A stretch of 64,000 bases of DNA from CAWBAT01 sp963810905 (lineage in GTDB: Bacteria > Acidobacteriota > Terriglobia > Versatilivoradales > Versatilivoraceae): NCBI GenBank assembly GCA_963810905.1, contig CAWEPG010000015.1, forward strand, positions 62,001 to 126,000. Direction: 5' to 3'. Position 1 is the stretch's first letter. The number at the start of each line of letters is the position of its first letter. A model generated the notes under the pieces. That model was not told where the DNA came from, did no database searches, and was given only the letters and a program-made list of their open reading frames with translations. Position numbers and translations under genes: made by a program. Positions 36,681 through 45,601 of this stretch are shown here, piece after piece.

Positions 36681-37784
36681 ATGGAAAAACTCGTTGTAGG
36701 TCTGCTCTTTGGTGGCAAATCCGGAGAGCACGAAGTTTCCTTGCGCTCTGCAGAATCAATCCTTCGAGCGCTCGACCGTAACCGATATACCGTGGTTCCT
36801 ATTGGAATTACTAAAGAAGGGGAGTGGCGGGTAGGGCCAAATTATTCAGAGTCGGATTTTCCAGAGACGCTTCAAAACGGCACCTCCGTGTTTCTCCCTA
36901 CCAAGCCTTCAGATCGTTTCACGCTGCAAGTTTTTTCCCCTGAGAATAAACCGGGAAATCGATTGAGTCTTGATGTCGTATTCCCAGCCCTCCATGGAAC
37001 TTATGGAGAAGATGGTACACTGCAAGGGTTGTTGGAAATGGCCAATATCCCTTATGTCGGGGCGGGGGTTCTGGGTTCGTCGGCAGGAATGGATAAGGAT
37101 GTGACGAAGCGTTTGCTGCGAGACGCCGGTCTGCCGATCGTTGAATTTGTGTCGGTCCTGGATTCCCAATGGCAGAGTCAGGCGAAAAACATTTGCCAGC
37201 TGATTGATTCAAAGATTGGCTACCCCTGTTTCGTGAAACCCGCGAATTTAGGGTCATCCGTAGGGATCAGCAAGGTCAAACGGCGGGAGGAACTCTCGAT
37301 TGCGATGGATTTAGCGGTCCAATATGATCGAAAGGTGATCATCGAGAGAGGAGTCAATGCCCGAGAGATCGAGTGTTCGGTCCTGGGAAACGATGATCCC
37401 ATCGCTTCCCTGCCCGGAGAGATCATCCCATCTAATGAGTTTTACGATTATAGTGCCAAATATATAGATGAAGGCTCGCGGTTAGTGATTCCTGCGTCCC
37501 TGGAACAATCGCAAACCAAGACTATCCAAGCGTTGGCCGTGAAAACTTTTCTGGCTACAGAATGTGCGGGGATGGCAAGAGTAGATTTTTTTGTCGACAA
37601 ACAAACCGGCAAGATTCAGGTGAATGAAATTAATACGATCCCCGGTTTCACCTCCATCAGCATGTACCCGAAACTTTGGGAAGCCAGTGGCCTGGGATAC
37701 TCAGAATTGCTCGATAAACTGATCGGTTTTGCAATCGAGCGCCACAAGGCGAAGCAGTCCAAAAAGACCAGCTATGAACCATAA
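36681..37784 (+). CDS. ddl: D-alanine--D-alanine ligase
   Basis: ATP-grasp enzyme that makes the D-Ala-D-Ala dipeptide of peptidoglycan. The 367-residue protein has LLFGGKSGEHEVSLRSAESI at the N-terminus, FPALHGTYGEDGTLQGLLE, VKPANLGSSVGISKV at the ATP-grasp lid, ARVDFFV at a metal-binding glutamate/aspartate region, and VNEINTIPGFTSISMYPKL at the C-terminus. Length and motifs are standard. AAGGGG precedes the ATG. It is the last gene of the asnS-rocF-ddl run and overlaps nothing; the convergent FAD enzyme ends 4 nt later. Confidence 0.96.
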   Translation: MEKLVVGLLFGGKSGEHEVSLRSAESILRALDRNRYTVVPIGITKEGEWRVGPNYSESDFPETLQNGTSVFLPTKPSDRFTLQVFSPENKPGNRLSLDVVFPALHGTYGEDGTLQGLLEMANIPYVGAGVLGSSAGMDKDVTKRLLRDAGLPIVEFVSVLDSQWQSQAKNICQLIDSKIGYPCFVKPANLGSSVGISKVKRREELSIAMDLAVQYDRKVIIERGVNAREIECSVLGNDDPIASLPGEIIPSNEFYDYSAKYIDEGSRLVIPASLEQSQTKTIQALAVKTFLATECAGMARVDFFVDKQTGKIQVNEINTIPGFTSISMYPKLWEASGLGYSELLDKLIGFAIERHKAKQSKKTSYEP

Positions 37785-37788
37785 CCTG

Positions 37789-39133
37789 TCAATCGAGGAT
37801 TTCTTGGGCAGCACATTTCCCCTGCAATATAGCATCTTCCATACCGGAGTACTCCCACGATCCGTATCGCCCAATGGTGATAATGCCTCTCTCTCGGGCA
37901 TAGGATCTTACTAAATCTACCGACTTGCGGTACTCATGGTCGAAGAGAACATAGGCGTGAGGAATATCAAGGGCCAGTTCAGCCAGGATCTGATCATCGT
38001 TCCGAAGGATCCCACAGCTTTGCAGGTCTTGTTTGACGCGTTCAATGATTGAAGTCTTATCCAGAGGCTTCCATGGGGAATGAGCTACCTCTACGTATAA
38101 TTGCCCCTTTCCCCTCAGGCGCTTGATGCGGGGAGAAATTGTGCGAAAAACCCACCCGGTAGAAACAATATTTCGGCTCAGGGAAATAGATCCAGTGTTT
38201 GTCGCCCGGATTCCGATCAATCCCGAAATTCAAGTTAAGCACAGAGACGGCGTGCAGTCGTGAACAGGCATGAACAACGGAATCCGGCGGGTTTTGAATC
38301 GAGCGGATCAGGATGGGTAAAGGAATTGAGGTAATAAGCCGGTCGTAGCGGATGCTCTCCCCGTTCTTGAACCTAAGAATCTGTTTAATAGGATCCAGTT
38401 CAGTAACCTCATGATCAACATGGAGGTTTTGAAGTTGTGCTGAAAAAGCCCGGGGTAAGGACTCGATCCCTCCCCGCAAAGGGTAACCAAACTGAGCATT
38501 GTACCCGACACCATCCGACTGGTCTCTTAAGGCTCCATCAAGAATCTGTTCCAACGATGTTGTAGGAACAAATCTTCCCATCCATTCACAGGTCAATTGA
38601 TCGAGTGGGACCGTCCATAATTTCTCGTTGTAGGGAGTCATGAAATGCTGTGAAATCCCTTCGCCCAGGGTTTGCATGGCCCAATCCGCGAAATTTCTAT
38701 AACCATCGCTAGTCGGCCGGGATGTCGGCGTCGATTCAATTCGGTTGGCTGGAGCTTTGACAAACCCCGCGATGCATTCTTTGATCACCTCGGCGGGGAG
38801 ACCGTATAGGTTCGTTTGAAAAGGGTAGCGCGTGTAACGTTCCTTCGAGAAAATCCAAGAGTTTCTCTTCAAATAATGAAGGTTATCATTCAGCAGGGTA
38901 GACACGAGTTGCTTGACTTCTTCATTTCTGAAGTGGAGAAGATGACCCGTAAAGTCAAAAGTGAACCCATTGATTCTCTCCGAGCGAGTCAGCCCCCCTA
39001 CCCTTTTTTCCTTTTCAAAAAGGTGACAGTTCGCGTAGCCTGCCTGGCGCATGTGGTACATGGCACTTAAACCGGCCAATCCTCCACCCAAGACGACGAC
39101 AGTGCCTTCGCTGGAATTTCTTTTTTCCATCAT
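37789..39133 (-). CDS. FAD-dependent amine-oxidase-fold oxidoreductase (one frame break)
   Basis: Flavoprotein of about 447 residues with an N-terminal Rossmann motif (VVVLGGGLAGLSAMYHM), a conserved ERxGGLTRSE-like patch (EKRVGGLTRSE) and an FTGHLLHF segment. It resembles protoporphyrinogen oxidase and UDP-galactopyranose mutase-like enzymes that act on sugars or lipids. The frame breaks near 38103-38115, where one surplus G in a GGGGAAAGGGG context separates PEGKG from QLYVEVAHSPWKPL. The C-terminal FAD contact reads GRYGSWEYSGMEDAI. Adjacent ATGs at 39133 and 39130 can start it. The substrate is unknown. Confidence 0.85.
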
Positions 39134-39303
39134 GCTTTTGAGTTTCGGATTTCTGGGATTCTTACGCCGGTTTCAACGGTAGGAGGAGCACCGACTTTTT
39201 TCAGCGAGGGCCGGCTCAATTCCGTTTGGAAACAAGCGGATTCTCGCTATAATCTCCGCGCTTCAGCAGGCTTATCGGCACGCTTTGTTATTCAGATTAT
39301 CGG

Positions 39304-40297
39304 ATGGATAACTTGACTCACACACTCTATGGATTGGCTCTGGCAAAAGCCGGATTGGAACGAACCTCGCGGTATGCCATGCCAGCCATTCTTATCGGAG
39401 CCAATCTTCCAGACATTGATTTGGCTACCATCATGGGCGGACAGATCAATTACTTGCGCTATCACCGTGGGGTGACCCATTCACTTTTTGGAATCGCAAT
39501 TGAATCTCTCCTTCTGGCCCTTTTCTTCATGGGTTTTGAAAAGTCAGGTACTCATCGTAAACGGCTGAAGTTGTTCTTCTGGCTCTTTCTCGCCAGCCTA
39601 ATCGGCACGGGTAGCCATCTTTTCCTCGACTATACGAACAGCTACGGAATTCGTCCTTTTTTGCCTTTCAAGTCAGAATGGTATTCCTTGGATACAGTAT
39701 TTATTATCGATCCATGGATCCTGTTTTTTCTTCTAATCGGGTTGGGTATGGCTTATCTCTTCCGATTAATCAATCAGGAGATTGGAGCTCGGCCCACCAG
39801 TCTGAGAAGTGGGGCGATATTATCATTGATCCTGATTTCAGGATATTGGGTTACCAAAGAGATTTCGCACCAATTCGGCACTTAGGGACCTGGAACGTCA
39901 GCCTTATGCCGACGGAGAGCCCCTTAGTATTGGGGCCTTTCCTCAATTCATGAACCCCTTTGCATGGCATGGTGTTGTCGAGACGCCTCGAGCTTTCCAT
40001 TTGCGCTTCGCCGGATGGAATCCATTCCCGTCTCTTCAGACGGAGAAAAGGATCCAATCTTTCTATAAGCCCGAGCAAAAAGAGATTCTTCAGGCCGTTA
40101 GTCTGGGAGATGAAGCTAAAATATTCCTTAACTTTGCGAGATACCCTTTCTTTCAAATACTGCAAGTTCCAAATGGGCTCGAAGTGGAGGCGAGAGACCT
40201 TCGCTTTGAATTTGCCACCCGAGTTCGAAAGGGCTTCCGATACCGAGCTGAACTCGACAGCCGTTTGAATATCCTCTCGGAAAACTTCCGATTTTGA
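39304..40297 (+). CDS. Membrane-bound metal-dependent hydrolase-like protein, DUF457/YdjM family (one frame break)
   Basis: Inner-membrane protein of about 330 residues. It starts MDNLTHTLYGLALAKAGL and has the histidine/aspartate signature of the family: ANLPDIDL, YHRGVTHS and GSHLFLDYTNSYG. Several transmembrane helices follow. The frame breaks near 39876, after which LRDLERQPYADGEPLSIGAF and NPFAWHGVVET lead to a soluble C-terminal domain ending SENFRF at 40297. The metal-site motifs suggest hydrolysis of a membrane-associated substrate, but no activity is established for this group. It is 7 nt upstream of the YqaA/DedA-like gene. Confidence 0.82.
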
Positions 40298-40304
40298 GTA
40301 GCCC

Positions 40305-40926
40305 GTGAAAACATTCATCAAAAAAGCTCAAGGTTTCTTTCTTGCTCTTACAGGCCCTTTGGGGGGATGGGCATTATTGATCATTGCTTTCCTAGACTCC
40401 TCGTTTCTCTCTTTTCCGGAAGTCAACGATATCCTGATAGTTACTCTATCGATTGAGAAGCCTCAAAGAATGCTTGTACTACGCCACCATGACAACAATC
40501 GGCTCAATTGCAGGCTGCCTCTTGCTTTTTTGGACCGGTCGAAAAGGTGGAGAGGTCCTTTTGCGAAAGAGGTTCGCTGAACATCAAATTGCAACTGTCT
40601 CGCGTTGGTACCGCAAATACGGCATCTTGGCTGTCATGATCCCCTCCATCCTCCCACCCCCAACTCCTTTCAAGATTTTCGTCTTATTTGCAGGAGCTTT
40701 TAAGGTCAGAACCGGGGTATTCATTGTGGCCATTGCACTTGGCCGTGGGTTTCGCTACTTCTTGGAAGGCACCCTGGCTGTTCGCTACGGAGAGGAGGCC
40801 ATCCACACCATGCAACGAAACTACCCGCAAATCGCAGCGGGCGTCGTGGGAGTTTTGCTTCTGGCAGGGTTGACACTTTACCTCTGGCGTCGCAAGCATG
40901 GCGGTAACCGACTGAGTGAGGAGTAA
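40305..40926 (+). CDS. DedA/YqaA-family membrane protein (one frame break)
   Basis: Multi-pass membrane protein of about 206 residues with DedA features: LDSSFLSFPEVNDIL in place of the first conserved loop, GSIAGCLLLFWTGRKGGE, the re-entrant motif IPSILPPPTPFKIFVLFAG, and the arginine motif LGRGFRYFLEGTLAVRYGE. DedA proteins move or flip phospholipids or polyprenyl carriers in several bacteria. The frame breaks near 40471, where one surplus G separates QRML from YYATMTTIGS. Start is a GTG at 40305, only 7 nt after the upstream stop, so co-translation is probable. Confidence 0.85.
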
Positions 40927-40990
40927 ACTTAGAGATTGACGCGGTCTGGCCAGTTTGCTACGTTTACTCCTTTTGAGGCTAAGCCCATGA

Positions 40991-41887
40991 GTGCGTTTCC
41001 CGTTGATTAATAGAAAGTTACCCTTAATTCTCAGCTTCATTATTTTGCTTCTTCTAGGTGGCTGCAGCTGGTTCCGTGTAAGGGTTGTTCGCCCGGTTCC
41101 TGCCAATGAGAAGCCCCTTCCAGCTAAAACTGCCAGCTTGACTGAGTTGATTGAGCAGATCAACACTGTTGCTGGTAGCACCGACTCTTTAAAGCTTAAT
41201 GTCATTTATCAACTGTCCGGCTCGCTCACTACCGGTGAGATTGCGGATTACCGGGAAACAGAAGGATTCATCCTTTTGAAGAGACCGGGCTTTATTCGAT
41301 TGATAGGTCTGGCTTTTAAGGTGAAAGTTTTCGATATGGTCTCGGACGGGAAGGATTTCCATATCTATATTCCCCCCAAGAACAAATTTATTTTTGGACT
41401 CAATGACCAGACGATCAAGCCGCGCAAGGATATTCCAGTAAACTTAAGGCCTCAGCATGTTTTCAGTGCGTTGATGATAGCTCCATTACAACGCACCCAA
41501 GACCAAGAACGCATTAGCATGGAAGAGGACGAGGACGGAAAAAGAAAATATTATATTGTGACCCTTTCAAGGGAAATCGGAAGTGGTTTGATTGCCTTAG
41601 AGCGAAAACTTTGGATTGACCGATTTGATCTCCGAATCGTGCGACAAAAGTACTATGATTTGGAAGGGAAAGTTCGAACGGATGTGATCTTTAACAACTT
41701 TCAAAATTATCAAGGAAAAGACTACCCTTCAATCATTGATTTCCGGCGCCCACAGGATCAATATTCTTTGCGAATCCGTGTGAACAAAGCTTCCATCAAC
41801 CCCAATCTCAATGACGACCAATTCACGCTTGAACAACCTGTAGGGAGTGAACTGGTGGATCTCACCAAAGAAACCGCTTCAAATTAA
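40991..41887 (+). CDS. LolB-like outer-membrane lipoprotein
   Basis: 298-residue lipoprotein. The signal sequence KLPLILSFIILLLLGGCSWF has a lipobox LGGC and cleavage before Cys25. The mature part has the pattern of the LolA/LolB fold: TEGFILLKRPGFIRLIGLAF, DMVSDGKDFHIYIPPKN, a central KLWIDRFDLRIVRQKYYD hairpin, and DFRRPQDQYSLRI near the end. It is longer than E. coli LolB. The start is a GTG at 40991; an ATG at 40987 is out of frame. It heads a run with a LolC/E-like permease, an ATPase and a LolA-like protein, which supports a role in lipoprotein or lipid delivery to the outer membrane. Confidence 0.72.
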   Translation: MRFPLINRKLPLILSFIILLLLGGCSWFRVRVVRPVPANEKPLPAKTASLTELIEQINTVAGSTDSLKLNVIYQLSGSLTTGEIADYRETEGFILLKRPGFIRLIGLAFKVKVFDMVSDGKDFHIYIPPKNKFIFGLNDQTIKPRKDIPVNLRPQHVFSALMIAPLQRTQDQERISMEEDEDGKRKYYIVTLSREIGSGLIALERKLWIDRFDLRIVRQKYYDLEGKVRTDVIFNNFQNYQGKDYPSIIDFRRPQDQYSLRIRVNKASINPNLNDDQFTLEQPVGSELVDLTKETASN

Positions 41888-41902
41888 GATGAGAAGACGC
41901 GA

Positions 41903-43006
41903 TTGAGGAACTCTCTCATATTCTCCAGCATCTTGAACCGTCCGTTACGAACGTCAGCTACGGTCATAGCGATTGCCATGGAAGTCGTCCTGATCATTCT
42001 GGTTGTAGGAATGACCCGCGGAATGATCAAAGAGAGTGCGAAGCGGATCGAAGGCATCGGTGCGGACATCGTTTTTCAACCTCCTGGATCCTCTTACCTT
42101 TTGGCATCCAGTACGGCAGCCATGCTGGAGAAGATCGCCGGTGTCATTCAAGAGACAGAAGGAGTGGATGCCGTTGCACCCGTGATGGTCCAGTTCAATA
42201 CCCAGGGGGGGATCGGATTGATCTATGGGATCGACATGGAAAGCTTTGACCGGGTGACCAATGGCTTTTCATTTATCCAGGGAAGAACATTTCGGGCTCA
42301 CGATGAAGTCATCATTGACGATATTCAGGCCAAATCTAAAAAACTCCAAGTAGGGGACAAAGTCGATTTCCTGAATCATTCCTTCCGAGTCAGCGGAATT
42401 TTTGAGCACGGAAAAGGTTCCCGTATATTCTTACCTCTCCGGACAATGCAGGAATTGACAGGGACTCCGGGGAAAGTGACTTTGATCTTTATTAAGTGCA
42501 AGGATAAAGAGGAGATCCCCGCCGTATCTTCAAGGCTAAGAGAGCGTTTCAAAGGTTACACTGTTTCCCCTCTCTCGGAATTTGTTTCCCAGGTGTACAA
42601 CGCAACGAATAACGTTGTCGCTCTGAAATATTTTTTAAACGTGGTCATTTTTGTTTGTACGAGCGTTGGGTTTTTTGCGATTTTCCTGGCAATGTACACG
42701 GCCGTCACCGAAAGAAAGCGCGAAATCGGAATCTTGAAATCCCTGGGAGCCTCCAAGGCCTATGTCCTTGCCGTTTTTCTAAAAGAAGCTTTTGTCTTGT
42801 GTACGTTGGGACTGGCTTTGGGGATAGCCCTATCGTATTGGGGCAAAGTGCTCTTGGTCAGAGTTCTTCCATCATTTCAGATTGAAATTGGGTTGGATTG
42901 GATCGTGAAGGCGGCTTTCATTGCCTTTTTGAGTGCCGGTTTAGGAGCATTCTACCCTGCCCTGCGGGCGTCTAGTCAAGACCCCATCGATGCACTCGCT
43001 GAGTGA
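41903..43006 (+). CDS. ABC transporter permease, MacB/LolC type
   Basis: 367-residue FtsX-superfamily permease. Helix 1 at about 17-40 (ATVIAIAMEVVLIILVVGMT), a periplasmic MacB_PCD domain of about 200 residues, then three helices at about 240-355 (VVIFVCTSVGFFAIFLAM, FVLCTLGLALGIALSYWG, AAFIAFLSAGLGAFYPAL). The cytoplasmic coupling segment ERKREIGILKSLGASKAYVL is diagnostic. The closing PxxALRASSxDPIDALAE motif is kept. Start is a TTG at 41903, 15 nt after the lipoprotein stop. With the ATPase at 43104 it forms a complete ABC unit of the LolCDE or MacB class. Confidence 0.9.
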   Translation: MRNSLIFSSILNRPLRTSATVIAIAMEVVLIILVVGMTRGMIKESAKRIEGIGADIVFQPPGSSYLLASSTAAMLEKIAGVIQETEGVDAVAPVMVQFNTQGGIGLIYGIDMESFDRVTNGFSFIQGRTFRAHDEVIIDDIQAKSKKLQVGDKVDFLNHSFRVSGIFEHGKGSRIFLPLRTMQELTGTPGKVTLIFIKCKDKEEIPAVSSRLRERFKGYTVSPLSEFVSQVYNATNNVVALKYFLNVVIFVCTSVGFFAIFLAMYTAVTERKREIGILKSLGASKAYVLAVFLKEAFVLCTLGLALGIALSYWGKVLLVRVLPSFQIEIGLDWIVKAAFIAFLSAGLGAFYPALRASSQDPIDALAE

Positions 43007-43103
43007 ATGCTTTGCACTTGCGTTGATTTAGCGTTTACGGTTGGAACCTCATTGGGCTATAATTTTAGGTTGGATTTGTAGGGTTCATTTTGTTGGCTGG
43101 GTT

Positions 43104-43823
43104 ATGAAAACAATTCTCGAAGCCATTGATGTCAAGAAAATTTACAAAGTAGGTCGTGTCGAAGTCCCCGCCTTGCGCGGGGTTACCCTGAAAATGAGAG
43201 AAGGGGAATTCATTTCGATCATGGGCCCTTCGGGGTGTGGTAAATCTACGTTACTACATATCCTCGGGGGACTGACTCATCCTTCAGAGGGAAAAGTGAT
43301 CGTGGATGGAGAAGAGATCTCGTCAGCAAAGGATGCTGCCAGAACCGACATTCGCCGCCGGAAAATCGGTTTTGTGTTTCAACGGTATAATTTATTGCCG
43401 ACACTGAGCGCCCAGGGAAATCTAGATATTGCCCGTGAGATCTTCAGGAATGGGGGGGCACACGAGGATCACACGAAGGAAATCTTAGAGTTGCTCGGGC
43501 TAGACCATAAAACCAGGCACAAGCCTTCTGAGATGTCCGGGGGGGAACAGCAAAGAGTTGCCATTGCGCGCGCCGTCATCAACCGACCGGCGATCCTTCT
43601 CGCGGACGAACCCACCGGGAATCTTGACAGTGAGAATTCTCAAGCTGTGTTAAGCCTGCTCCAAGAATTGAATCGAACCTTGAACCAATCTATTATTATG
43701 ATTACCCATAATCCGGAGGCGGCGGCGGTCGCAAACCGGTTGGTTCAGATGCGTGACGGGAGAATTATTCCTTATGAACACGACGTGAGTTGGGATGCGA
43801 GGGAAGATAAGATTTACATTTGA
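43104..43823 (+). CDS. ABC transporter ATPase, LolD/MacB type
   Basis: Cytoplasmic ATP-binding subunit of about 239 residues. Walker A is GPSGCGKSTLL, the Q-loop is FVFQRYNLLPTLSA, the ABC signature is SEMSGGEQQRVAIARA, Walker B is ILLADEPTGNLD, and the H-loop is IMITHNPE. The RYNLLPTLSAxxN segment is characteristic of the LolD/MacB/FtsE subfamily that drives FtsX-type permeases. The ATG at 43104 is preferred; an extension to 43041 would add residues without family similarity. Its stop is 2 nt before the ATG of the next gene. Confidence 0.93.
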   Translation: MKTILEAIDVKKIYKVGRVEVPALRGVTLKMREGEFISIMGPSGCGKSTLLHILGGLTHPSEGKVIVDGEEISSAKDAARTDIRRRKIGFVFQRYNLLPTLSAQGNLDIAREIFRNGGAHEDHTKEILELLGLDHKTRHKPSEMSGGEQQRVAIARAVINRPAILLADEPTGNLDSENSQAVLSLLQELNRTLNQSIIMITHNPEAAAVANRLVQMRDGRIIPYEHDVSWDAREDKIYI

Positions 43824-43825
43824 CC

Positions 43826-44233
43826 ATGAAGAATAACTGGTTTTCACGATTGGAGAAGATTATTTTTTGGCCTTATGATCGAGGGACTTTGCAATATGAC
43901 GTCCTCTGTGGCCTGATCCTGGCTTTCATATTCATTACGCCTCGTAGTTGCTTCCATGACTGGCCGGTCTTCAATAGCCCTACCCAATTTACTTTCGGCA
44001 ATCCGATTGTCGATACATTCGATCAGAATGGGAAACCGGTATTGAATATCAGTACTCAGCTCTTTCCACAAAGCATGGACACTTCAGCGGTGAGAAGTGC
44101 TGCTCGCACCCTACTGCAAAAGTCCCTCAATCGATCCATATCCATAGCAGATATCAAGCCTATCCTGGACGAGAATGGAGAAACAGTGGGCTACTCGATT
44201 TGGCTTGGACAGGAAAACTCAGCAGCCTTTTAG
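43826..44233 (+). CDS. Small single-span membrane protein of unknown function
   Basis: 135-residue protein with one hydrophobic segment at about 25-40 (YDVLCGLILAFIFITPRSCF) and a periplasmic-looking remainder. Its start, NNWFSRLEKIIFWPYDRGTLQYD, recalls cytochrome-b/succinate-dehydrogenase-like anchors only vaguely. No family was recognised. The ATG at 43826 lies 2 nt after the ATPase stop, and the LolA-like gene follows, so it is inside the transporter operon and may be an accessory subunit. Confidence 0.65.
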   Translation: MKNNWFSRLEKIIFWPYDRGTLQYDVLCGLILAFIFITPRSCFHDWPVFNSPTQFTFGNPIVDTFDQNGKPVLNISTQLFPQSMDTSAVRSAARTLLQKSLNRSISIADIKPILDENGETVGYSIWLGQENSAAF

Positions 44234-44324
44234 TGTTTCTTACTTCTCACGGCCCTAGGTGGTTAAATTGTGGGGCAAGACTTTCTCTTGGGAGTGGAAA
44301 ATATTGAAACACCCCTCTGAAACG

Positions 44325-45068
44325 ATGTTGATGCCTCGACGCATTCTGATCCGATCGATACGGTGGTCCCAATTGCGATGCTTGTCCGTTTTCCTGCTGA
44401 GAGCTGTGGCTTTAAGTTATCCTGCGGCTTTTTATTCGGAAACGACACCCGAAATCAATAAAGTCTTCGAAAGGATTGATCACGCCGGCAAATCCATCGT
44501 TGACCTGACCGCCGCGATCACTCAGAACAAGGTCACTTTGGTTGTCAATGACACGTCAACCGATACCGGGAAACTCTTGCTGAAGCGGACCAAGACCGGA
44601 AATCGGACGCGACTGGATTATCAAACACCTGAATTAAAGACGTTGCTGATTGACAAAGGAAAGATCTGGATTTACGAGCCGAACCTGAAACGTTTGCAGG
44701 AGATCGAGCTTGGAAAGAATCGTGACCAGGCAGAATTTATGCTGGTGGGTTTGGGACAATCCAGCAGTGCCCTGTTACGTGCTTACGACGTGAAATATTT
44801 GAAGGAAGAAAACGTCAATGGAAGCAAAGCTTCCTTGATTGAGTTAAAGCCAAAATCGGAAAAGGCTGCCGCTATGTTTACAAAGATTTGGCTTTGGATT
44901 GATTATAACTTCGGAATTCCCATTCAGAGCCGACTCACTGAATCCAACGGGGATTATCTGACCTTGCAATTGGGAAACATAAAGATCAATCCCAATCTGA
45001 CCGATCGAGACTTTAAACTGAACCTGCCTCCAGGGGTTGAAAAAATTTCTCCCATGAAATCTAAATAA
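44325..45068 (+). CDS. LolA-like periplasmic lipoprotein/lipid carrier
   Basis: About 247 residues with an N-terminal export signal (RCLSVFLLRAVALSYPAAFY) and a LolA-type fold. Motifs are GKSIVDLTAAITQNKVT, a GKLLLKRTKTGNRTRLDY strand pair, DKGKIWIYEPNLKRLQEIEL, and IWLWIDYNFGIPIQSRLTE. LolA carries lipoproteins through the periplasm (family knowledge); here the genomic company of ABC permease, ATPase and LolB-like lipoprotein supports that role. The ATG at 44325 is chosen just before the signal; an ATG two codons later or a GTG at 44259 is possible. A CheY-like gene follows 20 nt downstream. Confidence 0.8.
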   Translation: MLMPRRILIRSIRWSQLRCLSVFLLRAVALSYPAAFYSETTPEINKVFERIDHAGKSIVDLTAAITQNKVTLVVNDTSTDTGKLLLKRTKTGNRTRLDYQTPELKTLLIDKGKIWIYEPNLKRLQEIELGKNRDQAEFMLVGLGQSSSALLRAYDVKYLKEENVNGSKASLIELKPKSEKAAAMFTKIWLWIDYNFGIPIQSRLTESNGDYLTLQLGNIKINPNLTDRDFKLNLPPGVEKISPMKSK

Positions 45069-45088
45069 AAGAAGCAATCGCGACCTCA

Positions 45089-45457
45089 ATGCCTAAAAAA
45101 ATCCTTTTGATCGATGATGACCCAAAGATTCTTCTCCTTGAGAAAACGATCCTGAACCAGGCGGGTATTTCCGTGGAGACGGCTGCGAACGGATTGGAAG
45201 GATTAGAAAAGCTGAAGGTAGGTTCTTATGACGCGATTGTCTTAGACATCATGATGCCTCATATGGACGGATACGAGACGGCGAAAGAGATCAAGAAACT
45301 GCAGAACCACAAAGCGACTCCAATCGTTATGGTAACCGCGGCTCAAGAAAGGGAAGCCATGAAGCAGAGTTTTGCATCCGGTGTTCTCGTTTTCATGAAT
45401 AAACCCTTCACGGCCCAAATGTTTCTTTCCCTCATTCAGACTGTCCTAAGCAAGTGA
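45089..45457 (+). CDS. Stand-alone CheY-like response regulator
   Basis: 122-residue single receiver domain with all key residues: acidic triplet LIDDDPKI at 7-14, phospho-acceptor Asp52 (IVLDIMMP), Thr83 in MVTAAQ and Lys104 in MNKPF. It has no output domain, so it probably works by binding a partner or as part of a phosphorelay. It is 20 nt after the LolA-like gene and probably in the same transcript. No kinase is adjacent. Confidence 0.93.
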   Translation: MPKKILLIDDDPKILLLEKTILNQAGISVETAANGLEGLEKLKVGSYDAIVLDIMMPHMDGYETAKEIKKLQNHKATPIVMVTAAQEREAMKQSFASGVLVFMNKPFTAQMFLSLIQTVLSK

Positions 45458-45601
45458 AATCTCTGCATCACCGAACGCATTCGGGAGCCAGGAGCCCTCG
45501 AAATTTGAGGCTTCTCTCGGGATTCCAACTCCTCTCAATCATTTCGCCTACATTGAATCCACTCCGCCACTCAAGCACCCTTTCAGGCTGCTCCCAGAGG
45601 G

